64,000 nt of DNA, taken from contig NZ_JAHHZN010000001.1 in the NCBI RefSeq assembly GCF_018760735.1, forward strand, positions 1 through 64,000, read 5' to 3'. This document shows positions 26,745-35,987 of this stretch, in pieces (the first letter of the stretch is position 1; each line of letters opens with the position of its first letter). Made by a program: the position numbers and the translations under genes. The DNA is from Hymenobacter piscis (GTDB lineage: Bacteria > Bacteroidota > Bacteroidia > Cytophagales > Hymenobacteraceae). The notes beneath the pieces are model-generated. The model had not been told where the DNA came from. It searched no databases and saw only the letters and a program-made list of their open reading frames with translations.

Positions 26745-26937
26745 GAGCTTAGAAGTGAGAAGTTAGAACCTAGAAACGGTCTGTCATCCTGAGCTTGCGA
26801 AGGACCTTATCACGTTGGAACGAGTCGTTTGTACGGTTATCGTTCGGCGTAAATAGGTCCTTCGCTCCGCTCAGGATGACAGACCGTTTCTAGGTTCTAA
26901 ACTTCTCATTTCTACGCTCTCACTTCTAAGCTCTATT
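26745..26937. repeat. Nested palindrome: heptad arms around a GTCAT...ATGAC element
   Basis: The outer left arm is a tandem of AGAAGTT/AGAACCT-type heptads and the outer right arm is its complement (TTCTAGGTTCTA, CTCACTTCTAAGC). The core at 26783-26880 is one of the seven elements. The whole structure is about 190 bp and fills the space between the SDR and peptide-binding genes. Confidence 0.8.
26783..26880. repeat. GTCAT...ATGAC palindromic element, copy 2
   Basis: 98-bp element with ends GTCATCCTGAGC and GCTCAGGATGAC. It contains GAAGGACCTTATCACGTTGG, shared almost exactly with copies at 30305 and 61242. Confidence 0.9.
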
Positions 26938-28615
26938 CTTTCCTTACCCGCTCCAGCACCAGCTGGTTCATAGGATTGGGCGTGAGTCCCTGCACGTTGT
27001 TCTGGGTGAGGCGCACAACTTCGTCGTAGTACACGCTGATGACAGGGCACTCTTCCACCACCAGGCGGTCCATCTGCTGGTAGAGGGCGTAGCGCCGGGC
27101 GTCGTTCTGTTCTAGCTTGGCCTGCTGGTAGAGCTGGTCGTAGCGGGCACTTTTAAAGTGGGTTTTGTTGGGGCCGGCGGGGGCGAAGTTGGGGCTGTAG
27201 AACAGGGCCAGGTAGTTTTCGGCGTCGGGGTAGTCGCCCAGCCAGCTGCGGGTGAAGAAGGCGGCCCGGCCGTTGTCAATCATCTCGCCGTGGGCCGCGC
27301 CCTGGTTCACGTCAATTTCCACCTGCACGCCCACCTCGGCCCACTTTTTCTGGTAGTACTCGCAGTATTCCTTGGTTTCGGCCACCGTGTTCAGGCGCAG
27401 GCGCAGGGGCTTGCCCGGGCCGTAGCCGGCCGCCCGCAACAGCTCCCGGGCCTTGGCGGGCTGGTAGGTGTAGCCGGGTACCTTGGCGGCGCTGAACGAG
27501 GGCAGCGAGGCCGGCACGAAGCCCGAGTTGCCCGGCCGCCCCACGTTATTGAGGAAGTAGGCCAGCAGCTCGGGCTTGTTGAGGGCGTAGTTCAGGGCCT
27601 GGCGCACGCGCTTGTCCTGCAACGCCCGGCCGGTGGTCAGGTTGTCGCCGCGCAGGTTGCGCAGGTCCTGCTGCATGCCGAGGTACTCGGTGTTGAGGTA
27701 GGGCACCTTCTGAATCCGGAACTTGCCCCGGAAATCCTCCCGGATGCTGCCGTCGGGGTACATAATCAGGTCCCGGGAGCCGCTCCGGATGCCGCTCAGG
27801 AAGTCCAGCTTGCCCTGCATGAAGGTCAGGAACTCTGTTTTGCGGTCCTGGATGAAGGTAATCTGCACCGCATCCAAATAGGGCAGCTGCTGGCCCCGGG
27901 CGTCTTTTTTCCAGTAGGTGGGGTTGCGGTGGTAGATGATGGCGTTGCCCTCGTCCCACTCCTGGAACCGAAACGGCCCCGTGCCTACGGGGTGGGCCCG
28001 GAAGTCCTTGCCCCACTTCTGCACGGCTTCCCGGGGCACCACGTAGGCGTAGGGCATCGTCAAAATGCCCAGAAACGGGATGAACGGCTCCTTGAGGTGG
28101 ATGCGCAGCGTGGAGTCGTTCAGGGCCACGAAGCAGGTATCCGAGGGCTCCCCGCCAGCCTGCTCCAGCACCTTGCCCCGGAAAATCCAGCCGCCGGGAC
28201 TGGCCGTAGCCCCGTCGAGCAGGCGCTTGAAGGAGTACACGAAGTCCTGGGCCGTCACGCGCCGCCCCTGGCCGCCGGCAAATACCTCCGAGTCGTGGAA
28301 GCGCACGTCGGGCCGCAGCCAAAAGGTGTACTGGCGGCCGTCGGGCGAAATCTGGTAGCGTCGGGCTACGCTCGGGCCGGGCCGCAGGCTGTCGTCGAGC
28401 TCCACCAGACCGTTGTAGAGCTGGGTGGTGGCCCAGGTGTTGGCCTGGTTGCGGGCGAAGGCCGGGTCGAGGGAAGTGAGGCTTTCGGGCTGGTTGTAGC
28501 GGAACACCCGGCGGGCATCGGTGGCGGGCGTCTGCTCGGAGCAGGCACTCAGACCCAGGAGCAAAAACAGGGCGAAACCGGCGGCGCGGCGCGAAAACGG
28601 GAGCATGGGAACCAT
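26933..28615 (-). CDS. Peptide/solute-binding lipoprotein, SBP_bac_5 family
   Basis: 560 residues. The signal MLPFSRRAAGFALFLLLGLSAC ends in a lipobox. The mature part has the OppA-type features FRYNQPESLTSLDPAFA, RYQISPDGRQYTFWLR and a C-terminal MDRLVVEECPVISVYY. It probably binds oligopeptides in the periplasm; no permease or ATPase gene is adjacent. Two ATGs (28615 and 28606) are possible, both giving the same signal. The promoter box is 17 nt upstream. Confidence 0.9.
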   Translation of the reverse strand: MVPMLPFSRRAAGFALFLLLGLSACSEQTPATDARRVFRYNQPESLTSLDPAFARNQANTWATTQLYNGLVELDDSLRPGPSVARRYQISPDGRQYTFWLRPDVRFHDSEVFAGGQGRRVTAQDFVYSFKRLLDGATASPGGWIFRGKVLEQAGGEPSDTCFVALNDSTLRIHLKEPFIPFLGILTMPYAYVVPREAVQKWGKDFRAHPVGTGPFRFQEWDEGNAIIYHRNPTYWKKDARGQQLPYLDAVQITFIQDRKTEFLTFMQGKLDFLSGIRSGSRDLIMYPDGSIREDFRGKFRIQKVPYLNTEYLGMQQDLRNLRGDNLTTGRALQDKRVRQALNYALNKPELLAYFLNNVGRPGNSGFVPASLPSFSAAKVPGYTYQPAKARELLRAAGYGPGKPLRLRLNTVAETKEYCEYYQKKWAEVGVQVEIDVNQGAAHGEMIDNGRAAFFTRSWLGDYPDAENYLALFYSPNFAPAGPNKTHFKSARYDQLYQQAKLEQNDARRYALYQQMDRLVVEECPVISVYYDEVVRLTQNNVQGLTPNPMNQLVLERVRKE

Positions 28616-28624
28616 GAAACAGTG

Positions 28625-28632
28625 TATATTTG
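28625..28632 (+). promoter_or_regulatory. -7 box of the metal-dependent hydrolase, abutting its divergent partner
   Basis: TATATTTG matches TAnnTTTG on the plus strand and is directly followed by the minus-strand box 28633-28640. The plus gene starts at 28691. Confidence 0.55.
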
Positions 28633-28640
28633 CAAAGGTA
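28633..28640 (-). promoter_or_regulatory. -7 box of the peptide-binding lipoprotein gene
   Basis: TACCTTTG on the minus strand, touching the plus-strand box; together they form TTTGCAAA at the centre. The lipoprotein ATG is 17 nt downstream. Confidence 0.6.
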
Positions 28641-28690
28641 TCCCATCCTGGGTTTGCGGCCGCCGCGCCGTTCTGTTTACCCTTCCTCCT

Positions 28691-29371
28691 ATGAATCTGA
28701 CCTATTACGGCCACTCCTGCTTCCTCCTCGAAGCGGGGGGCAGCAAAGTGCTTTTTGACCCCTTCATCCGCCCCAACCCGCTGGCCCAGGACGTGGAAGT
28801 GGACCAAATCGAGGCCGATTACATCTTCCTCAGCCACGGCCACGCCGACCACGTGGCCGACGTGGAGGAAATCGGCAAGCGCACCGGCGCCCAGCTGCTG
28901 GGCATGTTTGAGGTGCTGGCCTGGTTTGAGGCCAAGGGCCTGACGGCCGACCTGAAAATGAACATCGGCGGCACCGTGGCCCTGCCCTTCGGCACCGTGC
29001 AGATGGTGGGCGCGGCCCACTCCAGCTCTATGCCCGACGGCTCCTACGGCGGATTGGCGGCTGGTTTCGTTATCAAGACGGAAGGCAAAACCTTCTACTT
29101 CGCCGGCGACACGGCCCTGACCTACGACATGAAGCTCATCGGCGAGCAGCACCAGCTCGATTTCGCCATTCTGCCCGTGGGCGACCATTTCACGATGGGC
29201 GTAACCGATGCCCTGACCGCTGCCACCTGGGTGGGCGTCACCAACGTCGTCGGCATGCACTTCGACACCTCCCCCCCCATCAGCATCAACCACGACGAAG
29301 CCCGGGCCCAGGCCCAGGCCGCCGGCAAGGAACTGCAGCTGCTGAAAATAGGCGAAACGATTACTATCTGA
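28691..29371 (+). CDS. UPF0173-type metal-dependent hydrolase (metallo-beta-lactamase fold)
   Basis: 226 residues. The start MNLTYYGHSCFLLE and the zinc-binding motif SHGHADHVADV (HxHxDH) at about 54-60 identify the fold. FAGDTALTYDMKLIG carries the bridging Asp and HFDTSPP the C-terminal His. UPF0173 members are hydrolases of unknown physiological substrate. It is divergent from the peptide-binding gene and is followed by parA after a small palindrome. Confidence 0.92.
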   Translation: MNLTYYGHSCFLLEAGGSKVLFDPFIRPNPLAQDVEVDQIEADYIFLSHGHADHVADVEEIGKRTGAQLLGMFEVLAWFEAKGLTADLKMNIGGTVALPFGTVQMVGAAHSSSMPDGSYGGLAAGFVIKTEGKTFYFAGDTALTYDMKLIGEQHQLDFAILPVGDHFTMGVTDALTAATWVGVTNVVGMHFDTSPPISINHDEARAQAQAAGKELQLLKIGETITI

Positions 29372-29457
29372 GTTGTCAGTTGCCAGTTGCCGGTTGTCAG
29401 TCTTCGGAATGCAGCTTGCACTACCTGGCAACTGGTAACTGACAACTGACAACTGAC
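29372..29457. repeat. Palindrome with GTTGTCA-type heptad arms
   Basis: The left arm reads GTTGTCA GTTGCCA GTTGCCG GTTGTCA. The right arm has the complement (CTGGCAACTGG, ACTGACAACTGACAACTG). It fills the gap between the hydrolase stop and the parA ATG. Confidence 0.85.
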
Positions 29458-29459
29458 TC

Positions 29460-30272
29460 ATGGGCAAAATCATTGCGGTAGCGAACCAGAAGGGCGGCGT
29501 GGGCAAAACCACTTCCGCGATAAACCTGGCGGCCTCCCTGGCGGCACTGGAATATCGGACCCTGCTGGTGGACGCCGACCCCCAGGCTAACGCCACCTCC
29601 GGCGTGGGCTTCGACCCGAAGGACATCGAAAACAGCATCTACGAGTGCATGGTCGACGGCATCAACGCCCAGGATATTATCCTGCAGACCAACATTCTGC
29701 CCCACCTCGACCTGATGCCCTCCCACATCGACCTGGTGGGCGCCGAGGTGGAGATGATTAACCTGCCCAACCGGGAGGAGAAGATGAAGGACGCCCTGCG
29801 CCCGCTGGCCGACCTCTACGACTTCATCATCATCGACTGCTCCCCTTCGCTGGGTCTGATTACCGTCAACGCCCTCACGGCCGCGCACTCGGTGATTATT
29901 CCGGTGCAGTGCGAGTACTTCGCCCTCGAGGGCCTGGGCAAGCTGCTCAACACGGTCAAAATCATCCAGAGCCGCCTCAACGAGGAGCTGGAAATCGAGG
30001 GCATCCTGCTCACGATGTACGACGTGCGCCTGCGCCTGAGCAACCAGGTGGTGGAAGAAGTAAAGCTGCACTTCCAGCAGCTGGTGTTCGAAACCATTAT
30101 TCCGCGCAACGTGAAACTGTCGGAGTCGCCGAGCTTTGGCATTCCGGTCATCCTGCACGACGCCGAGAGCAAGGGCAGCATCAGCTACCTGAACCTGGCC
30201 CGCGAAATCGTGGAGAAGAACGTGGAAGCCACCGACGAGCCCGAAGAAGCCCGCGAAGACACGGCGGCGTAG
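29460..30272 (+). CDS. parA: ParA/Soj chromosome-partitioning ATPase
   Basis: 270 residues. The deviant Walker A KGGVGKTT at 11-18, Walker A' DADPQANAT at about 38-46 and [14 protein letters not shown] (Walker B) mark a chromosomal ParA. It works with ParB to segregate replication origins. The ATG is at the very end of the palindrome 29372-29457. parB follows after a 305-bp gap that contains a repeat element. Confidence 0.96.
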   Translation: MGKIIAVANQKGGVGKTTSAINLAASLAALEYRTLLVDADPQANATSGVGFDPKDIENSIYECMVDGINAQDIILQTNILPHLDLMPSHIDLVGAEVEMINLPNREEKMKDALRPLADLYDFIIIDCSPSLGLITVNALTAAHSVIIPVQCEYFALEGLGKLLNTVKIIQSRLNEELEIEGILLTMYDVRLRLSNQVVEEVKLHFQQLVFETIIPRNVKLSESPSFGIPVILHDAESKGSISYLNLAREIVEKNVEATDEPEEAREDTAA

Positions 30273-30304
30273 GTTTTCTGAGCCCTAGTAGTCAGAAAAA
30301 AGCT

Positions 30305-30401
30305 GTCATCCTGAGCGGAGCGAAGGACCTTATCACGCTAAAACGAATCGTTGCCAGGTTCGTGCCTGCGTGATAAGGTCCTTCGCTCCGCTCAGGATGA
30401 C
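30305..30401. repeat. GTCAT...ATGAC palindromic element, copy 3
   Basis: 97-bp element in the parA-parB gap. Its arms GTCATCCTGAGCGGAGCGAA... are complementary to the other end for over 35 bp. Short outer arms (CTGAGCC / GGCTCAG) continue the palindrome. The gap as a whole (30273-30577) holds no gene. Confidence 0.92.
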
Positions 30402-30523
30402 AGCTTTTCTTTTACACCTGTGGCTCAGCCGCTAACCAAACCCACCGCCCGCCCGCCCGCTCACTGTTTCACGATTTCCGGGCGGCGTGGAACATTTTTA
30501 CCCCGCCATCCCGCGCGTTTGTG

Positions 30524-30531
30524 TATTTTTG
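30524..30531 (+). promoter_or_regulatory. -7 box of parB
   Basis: TATTTTTG matches TAnnTTTG, 46 nt before the parB ATG. It suggests parB can be transcribed apart from parA. Confidence 0.45.
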
Positions 30532-30577
30532 GTTTCCGCTTTTGCTCCGTGCTATTGGGTGAAGGCCGATTGCAGGT

Positions 30578-31528
30578 ATGACCGAAAAAAACGAAGAGAA
30601 GAATATGCCGGCTGCGGCGGCCAAACGCCGGGTTGGCGGGTTGGGCCGGGGCCTGAACGCGTTGATTGAGGGCAGCTACGAGAAAAAAAGTGAGCGGCTG
30701 GGCCTGGTGCCCCACCCCGTGAACTCCGTGGGCCTGATTCCGGTGGGCCAGATTCAGGCCAACCCCTACCAGCCCCGCACGCACTTCGACCAGGACGCCC
30801 TCCAGGAGCTGGCCGAAAGCATCCGGGTGCAGGGCATCATTCAGCCCGTGACGCTGCGCCAGACCGGCACCAACTCCTACCAGCTCATCAGCGGGGAGCG
30901 GCGCCTACAGGCCTCCAAGCTGGCGGGCCTCGATGCCATTCCGGCCTACATCCGCAAGGCCGACGACCAGCAGATGCTGGAAATGGCCCTGATTGAGAAC
31001 ATCCAGCGCGAGAACCTCAACGCCATCGAAATTGCCCTCAGCTACCAGCGGCTGGTGAGCGAGTGCAACCTCAAGCAGGAAGAGCTGGGCGACCGGGTGG
31101 GCAAAAACCGCTCAACCGTTACCAACTACCTGCGCCTGCTCAAACTCCCGCCCGATATCCAGATCGGCCTGCGCGACACGGTCATCAGCATGGGCCACGC
31201 CCGCGCCCTGATCAGCATCGAGAGCATGGACCAGCAGCTGGCCTTGTTCCGCCGCATCGTGGATGAAGACCTTTCCGTGCGCAAGGTGGAGCAGCTGGTG
31301 CGCAGCGGGGCCGGCCACGCCGCCCCGGATGCCGAGAAGAAAACCACCCAGCCGGCCGAGCCGGCGGTACCGGTGGCCGAAATCAAGCGCACCGAGCGCC
31401 ACCTTTCGGAGCGGTTCGGGAGCCGGGTGCTGGTGAAGCCCGGGCCCCATGGCCGGGGCGAAATCAAAATTGCCTTCGACTCGGTGGAAGATATGCAGCG
31501 CATCCTGCACATTCTGCAGCCAGCCTAA
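30578..31528 (+). CDS. parB: ParB/Spo0J chromosome-partitioning protein
   Basis: 316 residues. The N-terminal RRVGGLGRGLNALI motif interacts with ParA. The CTP-binding ParB core has QANPYQPRTHFD, SGERRLQASKLAG and ENIQRENLN. The helix-turn-helix QEELGDRVGKNRSTVTNYLRLLKL follows. The C-terminus (KIAFDSVEDMQRILHIL) is the dimerisation part. I could not find a convincing parS site in the window. Confidence 0.96.
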   Translation: MTEKNEEKNMPAAAAKRRVGGLGRGLNALIEGSYEKKSERLGLVPHPVNSVGLIPVGQIQANPYQPRTHFDQDALQELAESIRVQGIIQPVTLRQTGTNSYQLISGERRLQASKLAGLDAIPAYIRKADDQQMLEMALIENIQRENLNAIEIALSYQRLVSECNLKQEELGDRVGKNRSTVTNYLRLLKLPPDIQIGLRDTVISMGHARALISIESMDQQLALFRRIVDEDLSVRKVEQLVRSGAGHAAPDAEKKTTQPAEPAVPVAEIKRTERHLSERFGSRVLVKPGPHGRGEIKIAFDSVEDMQRILHILQPA

Positions 31529-31536
31529 CCCCGGCA

Positions 31537-31565
31537 GAAAGGGCGGAACCTGGTTCCGCCCTTTC
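31537..31565 (+). terminator. parB terminator
   Basis: Stem GAAAGGGCGGAAC / GTTCCGCCCTTTC, 9 nt after the parB stop. The T-run is short. Confidence 0.7.
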
Positions 31566-31662
31566 CTGCCTATTTACCGGGTGTTTATGTACTAGCAGAC
31601 CGGCGGCGGCCGTTACCAACCGCTATCCGGGTTTCGCTTTTATCTAACCGCTTCGTCAGAAT

Positions 31663-32298
31663 ATGTTCCTCCTCCGCTCCTTTCTGGTCTTCTGCCTCGT
31701 GCTGGCTGGCGCCCTGCTGGCTCTGCCCCGGGCCGGCCGCGCCCAGGTCGTCACGGCCGGGCCCGACTCGGTGGAGGTGGCGGCCAAACCCGTGGCCGAC
31801 TCTACCCGCCGCACCGAGCGCCTGTTCGGGCGTCCCGTCACGCGGCCCCAGAAGGCGGCTCTGCTGGCCCTGATGCTGCCCGGCGCGGGCCAGATTTACA
31901 ACCACCGCTACTGGAAGCTGCCGTTGGTGTATGGCGGCCTCGGCGGCGTAGGCTACGGCCTGTTCTTCTACCAGTCGCGCTATAAGCAGTACGTGCAGGG
32001 CAAGGAGGAACTACTGGCCGGCACGGCGCTCAACCAGCTTTCGGGGGCGCAAGTGCGGCTGGAAACCAGCCCCGCCAATGTGCAGCGGGGCATTGTGTTC
32101 TACCGCCGCAACCGCGACACGTTTATCGGTTACACGGCCCTGGTGTACGGGGTAACCATTCTGGATGCGCTGGTGGACGCCCACCTGCGCGACTTCGACA
32201 TCAGCGACGACCTGGGTCTGCGCCTCGACCCGGCCCTGCTGCCCACCCAAACCACTGCCCCCCGGGCCGGGTTGGCCCTTACGTTGTATCTGAAATAA
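31663..32298 (+). CDS. DUF5683-type membrane-associated protein
   Basis: 211 residues with a signal peptide (MFLLRSFLVFCLVLAGALLA). The conserved segment ALLALMLPGAGQIYNHRYWKLPLVYGG spans about 65-92, and a second hydrophobic segment is near YTALVYGVTILDALVDAH. It matches DUF5683, found next to parB in Bacteroidota. Function unknown; position suggests only a conserved neighbourhood with parAB, dapB and lepB. Confidence 0.82.
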   Translation: MFLLRSFLVFCLVLAGALLALPRAGRAQVVTAGPDSVEVAAKPVADSTRRTERLFGRPVTRPQKAALLALMLPGAGQIYNHRYWKLPLVYGGLGGVGYGLFFYQSRYKQYVQGKEELLAGTALNQLSGAQVRLETSPANVQRGIVFYRRNRDTFIGYTALVYGVTILDALVDAHLRDFDISDDLGLRLDPALLPTQTTAPRAGLALTLYLK

Positions 32299-32355
32299 GC
32301 CCCCAGCTAGTATTCCCAACGGCTATTGCGCTTGCCTTATCCTCCTTAGCACCTC

Positions 32356-32393
32356 CTACCAGCTACCTTAGCTCCTGACTCCTAGCTCCTTTC
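32356..32393. repeat. Heptad tract (CTCCTAG/CCAGCTA words)
   Basis: A short run of 7-bp words (ACCAGCT ACCTTAG CTCCTGA CTCCTAG CTCCTTT) directly before dapB. It resembles one arm of the heptad palindromes; only a weak left partner (AGCTAGT) is visible at about 32307. Confidence 0.45.
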
Positions 32394-32396
32394 TCA

Positions 32397-33116
32397 ATGA
32401 AGATTCTCCTGATCGGCTACGGCAAAATGGGCCGGGCCATCGAAGCCCAGGCCATTGCCCGGGGCCACCAGATTGCCGGCATCATTGACCCCGCCCGCCC
32501 CGAAGCCCGCATCACCGATTTCTCGCCCGCTGAAGTAGACGTGGCCATTGAGTTCACCCACCCCGACGCGGCCTTCCAGAACGTGACGGCCTGCTTGGAG
32601 CAGGGCCTGCCGGTGGTCTGCGGCTCCACGGGCTGGCTCCACCACTTCGCCGAGGCCCAGGCCCTGAGCCAGCAGACCGGCACGCCCCTGTTCTACGCCT
32701 CCAACTACAGCGTGGGCGTGAACCTGTTCTTCCACTTCAACGAGTATATGGCGGCCAAAATGCACCAGTTCGGCGGCTACGACGTGCAGGTGCGCGAGAT
32801 TCACCACACCCAGAAGGTAGACCAGCCCAGCGGCACGGCCCTCACCACGGCCGAAGGCATTCTGCGCCACTTCCCCGGCAAAACCCGCTGGCGCAACGAT
32901 GCCGCCACCGAGGCCCACGAGCTGGCCGTTATTTCGGAGCGCGAGGGCGCCGTTATCGGCACCCACATCGTCACCTATTCCTCCCCTGCCGATACCATCG
33001 AGCTCAAGCACGAAGCCCACACCCGCGAGGGATTCGTGCAGGGCGCGCTCCTGGCCGCCGAGTGGCTGCCGGGCCGCCAGGGCGTGTTCGGCATGCAGGA
33101 TTTACTGGGGTTATAA
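32397..33116 (+). CDS. dapB: 4-hydroxy-tetrahydrodipicolinate reductase
   Basis: Second step of the diaminopimelate/lysine pathway, supplying peptidoglycan precursor. The 239-residue protein has the N-terminal nucleotide motif LIGYGKMGRAI. The signature EIHHTQKVDQPSGTA contains the catalytic His pair and Lys. GVFGMQDLLGL closes the chain. Slightly shorter than the E. coli enzyme, as is usual in Bacteroidota. It sits between DUF5683 and lepB. Confidence 0.95.
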   Translation: MKILLIGYGKMGRAIEAQAIARGHQIAGIIDPARPEARITDFSPAEVDVAIEFTHPDAAFQNVTACLEQGLPVVCGSTGWLHHFAEAQALSQQTGTPLFYASNYSVGVNLFFHFNEYMAAKMHQFGGYDVQVREIHHTQKVDQPSGTALTTAEGILRHFPGKTRWRNDAATEAHELAVISEREGAVIGTHIVTYSSPADTIELKHEAHTREGFVQGALLAAEWLPGRQGVFGMQDLLGL

Positions 33117-33241
33117 GTTTGTAAGTTTAAGGGTTGAGAAGTTAGAAAGTGGGGCGCGGCCTGCGCAGTACGCGGCCCCGGCCTTGCCCTTCTTCCGCAA
33201 CCTGACTTTATAACTTTCTAACTTCCCGACTTTCTAACTAA
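33111..33241. repeat. Palindrome with TAAGTTT-type arms
   Basis: The left arm (TAAGTTTGTAAGTTTAAGGG...GAAGTTAGAAAGT) overlaps the dapB stop. The right arm (ACTTTATAACTTTCTAACTTCC...TTTCTAACTA) ends just before lepB. The apex contains a G/C-rich mini-hairpin (GGGGCGCGGCC). Confidence 0.7.
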
Positions 33242-33247
33242 GACATC

Positions 33248-34456
33248 ATGGCAGTACAATCCTGGGAGAAATACCTCGAAAAAAATCCATCGGCGCCGGT
33301 GCCCGCCGGGCAGGTGCCCAAGAAGCGCAAAGGTCCCATCCGCGAGTGGGGCGATGCCATCCTGTTCGCGGTGGTGGCGGCTACGCTCATCCGCTGGGCA
33401 ACCTTTGAGGCCTACACCATCCCCACGCCCAGCATGGAGCACACCCTGCTGGTGGGCGACTACCTGTTCGTGAGCAAGCTGCACTACGGCCCGCGCACGC
33501 CCCAGACGCCCCTGCAGGTGCCCCTGACCCACCAGACGGTGTGGGGCACCAGCCTCAAGAGCTACTCCGACCTGATTCAGCTGCCCAGCTACCGCCTGCC
33601 CGGCTTTTCGGAGGTGAAGAACAACGACGTGGTGGTGTTCAACGTGCCCTTCGAGGCCGAGCACCCCGCCGACCTGCGCACCAACTACATCAAGCGCTGC
33701 ATCGGCATTGCCGGCGACGTGCTGGAGGTGCGCCAGGGCCAGGTATTTATTAACGGGAAGCCCGCCAAGAACTTCCCCGAGATGCAGAGCAGTTACTTCC
33801 TGCAGATTCCGGCCTACGATGACGACCTGCTGACGGCCTTCAAGACCCACGGCGTGGTAGAATACGGTACGCCCGAGGGCCTGCCCTACCAGATGGATAC
33901 CGAGCTATATGGTCGTGGTTTTGAAGTGAGCATGACCCGCGCGGCTTACGATTACTTCAAGCAGCAGCCCTACGTGAAGGGCATCATCGACCTGAAAACG
34001 CCCATCGGCCAGAAGGAGCGCCAGGAGGTATTCCCCAACAACCCCGACTACCCCTACAGCCAGCCCCTTTCGCCGGCCCCCTCCCCCACCTGGAACAAGG
34101 ACAACTACGGTCCGCTCCAGATTCCGAAGGAGGGCCAGACGGTACAGCTCACGCCCCAGAACACGCCCCAGTACCAGAAAATCATTCTGCGCTACGAGCA
34201 CAACGAGGGCATGAGCGTGGACGCCAGCGGCCGGATTCTGCAGAACGGCCAGCCCCTCCAGAGCTACACGTTTAAGCAGAACTACTACTTCATGATGGGC
34301 GACAACCGCCACAACTCCCTCGATTCGCGCTTCTGGGGCTTCGTGCCCGAAGACCACATCGTGGGCAAGGCCGTGCTCATCTGGCTCTCCGTGGACCCCA
34401 ACGCCGACTTCATCCACCGCATCCGCTGGAACCGCCTCTTCAACCTGGTCGACTAA
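33248..34456 (+). CDS. lepB: Signal peptidase I
   Basis: Cleaves signal peptides of exported proteins at the inner membrane. 402 residues, longer than typical LepB because of an insert between the catalytic boxes, as in other Bacteroidota. One N-terminal membrane segment ([17 protein letters not shown]) precedes [14 protein letters not shown] with nucleophile Ser62. [12 protein letters not shown] carries the general-base Lys at about 149. The C-terminal box is [16 protein letters not shown]. Confidence 0.96.
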   Translation: MAVQSWEKYLEKNPSAPVPAGQVPKKRKGPIREWGDAILFAVVAATLIRWATFEAYTIPTPSMEHTLLVGDYLFVSKLHYGPRTPQTPLQVPLTHQTVWGTSLKSYSDLIQLPSYRLPGFSEVKNNDVVVFNVPFEAEHPADLRTNYIKRCIGIAGDVLEVRQGQVFINGKPAKNFPEMQSSYFLQIPAYDDDLLTAFKTHGVVEYGTPEGLPYQMDTELYGRGFEVSMTRAAYDYFKQQPYVKGIIDLKTPIGQKERQEVFPNNPDYPYSQPLSPAPSPTWNKDNYGPLQIPKEGQTVQLTPQNTPQYQKIILRYEHNEGMSVDASGRILQNGQPLQSYTFKQNYYFMMGDNRHNSLDSRFWGFVPEDHIVGKAVLIWLSVDPNADFIHRIRWNRLFNLVD

Positions 34457-34618
34457 ATCACGGATTAGAGCGGATTTCACGGATTTTGTTGTCGATTAAA
34501 AAAGCCACCTCTGTTGAGGTGGCTTTTTCTTTTTAGCCAGTGCGCGCCACATTGGGGATGAACGCGCCAGCTACAAAATCCGTGAAATCCGCTAAGATTC
34601 GCGCTAATCCGTGATTTA
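34456..34618. repeat. Palindrome with CGGATT-repeat arms around a terminator
   Basis: The left arm (CACGGATTAGAGCGGATTTCACGGATT) starts at the lepB stop. The right arm is its complement, ending GCTAATCCGTGATTTA at the ung stop. The same words occur as single arms at 25856-25886 and 39584-39602. A conventional terminator sits between the arms. Confidence 0.85.
34499..34528. terminator. lepB/ung bidirectional terminator
   Basis: 13-bp stem AAAAAGCCACCTC / GAGGTGGCTTTTT with a TGTT loop and long T-run, between convergent lepB and ung. Confidence 0.93.
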
Positions 34619-35281
34619 CCAGATGATGGGCTGTTCGCCGTGCTGTTGCAGGTAGGCGTTGGTCTGGCTGAAGGGGCGGCTGCCGAAGAAGCCCCGGTCG
34701 GCGGCGTAGGGCGAGGGGTGGGCGGCCTTGAGCACGAGGTGCTTGCGGGCGTCAATGATTTCGCCCTTCTTCTGGGCCGAGGCGCCCCAGAGAATGAACA
34801 CGACGTGCTCCTTCTCATCGGAAATTTTTTGGATGACCGCGTCGGTGAACTGCTCCCAGCCTTTTTTCTGGTGACTGGCGGGTTCCTTGGCCCGCACCGT
34901 GAGCGTGGCGTTGAGCAGCAGCACGCCTTGTTGGGCCCACCGGTCGAGGTTGCCGTTGGGGGCAGGCGGCGTTGCGGGCAAATCGGCCTGCAGCTCCTTG
35001 AAGATGTTCTGGAGCGAGGGAGGAGTGCGCACGCCCTCGGCCACCGAAAAACTCAGGCCGTGGGCCTGGCCCTTGCCGTGGTAGGGGTCCTGGCCCAGAA
35101 TCACTACCTTCAGTTCATTGAAGGGGCAGGCGTCGAAGGCATGAAAGATCTGGGGACCGGGCGGATACACTGCCGCCGTAGCGTATTCGCCCTTCACGAA
35201 GGCAATCAGGTGTTGGAAATAGGGCTTTTCAAATTCGGGCGCCAGTACCCGGCGCCAGCTTTCTTCTATCTTTACCGACAT
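34616..35281 (-). CDS. ung: Uracil-DNA glycosylase, family 1
   Basis: Removes uracil from DNA at the start of base-excision repair. The 221-residue protein has the water-activating motif GQDPYHG at 63-69 and the C-terminal HPSPYAADRGFFGS loop, both complete. I chose the ATG at 35281 (MSVKIEESWR); an ATG four codons upstream is possible. The stop codon lies inside the right arm of the CGGATT palindrome. Confidence 0.96.
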   Translation of the reverse strand: MSVKIEESWRRVLAPEFEKPYFQHLIAFVKGEYATAAVYPPGPQIFHAFDACPFNELKVVILGQDPYHGKGQAHGLSFSVAEGVRTPPSLQNIFKELQADLPATPPAPNGNLDRWAQQGVLLLNATLTVRAKEPASHQKKGWEQFTDAVIQKISDEKEHVVFILWGASAQKKGEIIDARKHLVLKAAHPSPYAADRGFFGSRPFSQTNAYLQQHGEQPIIW

Positions 35282-35395
35282 GAGGGGCAACAATTATTTT
35301 TTTAGTTTACGGCGTCGTTCCTTGCTTGGTCATCGTAGATAAACCAAATTCCGGCCTGCGCTGTTAGCTTTTTTCTTCTCTGGAACTCAGCTGTT

Positions 35396-35782
35396 ATGAA
35401 TACGACCACCACTCAGGGCGTAACCGTTAGTGTTACCACCAATTACCTGCCCGACTATTCCAGCCCGGGTCAGGAGCATTACGTTTTCGCCTACAAAATC
35501 GATATCCGCAACAACAGCGAATATACGGTGAAGCTGCTGCGCCGCCACTGGTTCATTTACGATGCCAACGGCGTAGTGCGGGAAGTGGAAGGCGAAGGCG
35601 TAGTGGGCCAGCAGCCCACCCTGGAACCCGGCGAATCGCACCAGTACGTGTCGGGCTGCAACCTGAAGTCGGGGCTGGGCAAGATGCGCGGCACCTACCA
35701 GATGGAGCGTCTGATGGACGGCAGTGAGTTTGCCGTGGAAATTCCGGAGTTCACGCTGGTGGTGCCCTACCGCCTTAACTAA
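35396..35782 (+). CDS. apaG: ApaG-domain protein
   Basis: 128 residues forming a single ApaG domain, with DIRNNSEYTVKLLRRHWFIYDANG and GEGVVGQQPTLEPGESHQYVSG. In enterobacteria apaG is linked to Co2+/Mg2+ tolerance, but the biochemical role is unclear. It is divergent from ung and alone in its transcription unit. Confidence 0.93.
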   Translation: MNTTTTQGVTVSVTTNYLPDYSSPGQEHYVFAYKIDIRNNSEYTVKLLRRHWFIYDANGVVREVEGEGVVGQQPTLEPGESHQYVSGCNLKSGLGKMRGTYQMERLMDGSEFAVEIPEFTLVVPYRLN

Positions 35783-35810
35783 CGGGCTTCAACTTTTCAG
35801 CTACCAGACA

Positions 35811-35838
35811 GCCGCTCCCTTGGGGGCGGCTTTTTTTA
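35811..35838 (+). terminator. apaG terminator
   Basis: Short G/C-rich hairpin AGCCGCTCCC/GGGGGCGGCT followed by seven T. Confidence 0.85.
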
Positions 35839-35987
35839 TGGCTGATTAAAGCAGGTCAGATCCTGGTCATGTCAGGCCGGGCAGGCCGCTACGCCGGGCG
35901 CAGCGCGTATTCTGGCCGGCGCGGAGTAGCTTTGCTTTTCTCCCCACTGCCGCCGCGGCCCGGCCGCGCGGCGCCCTACGTTGCGTC

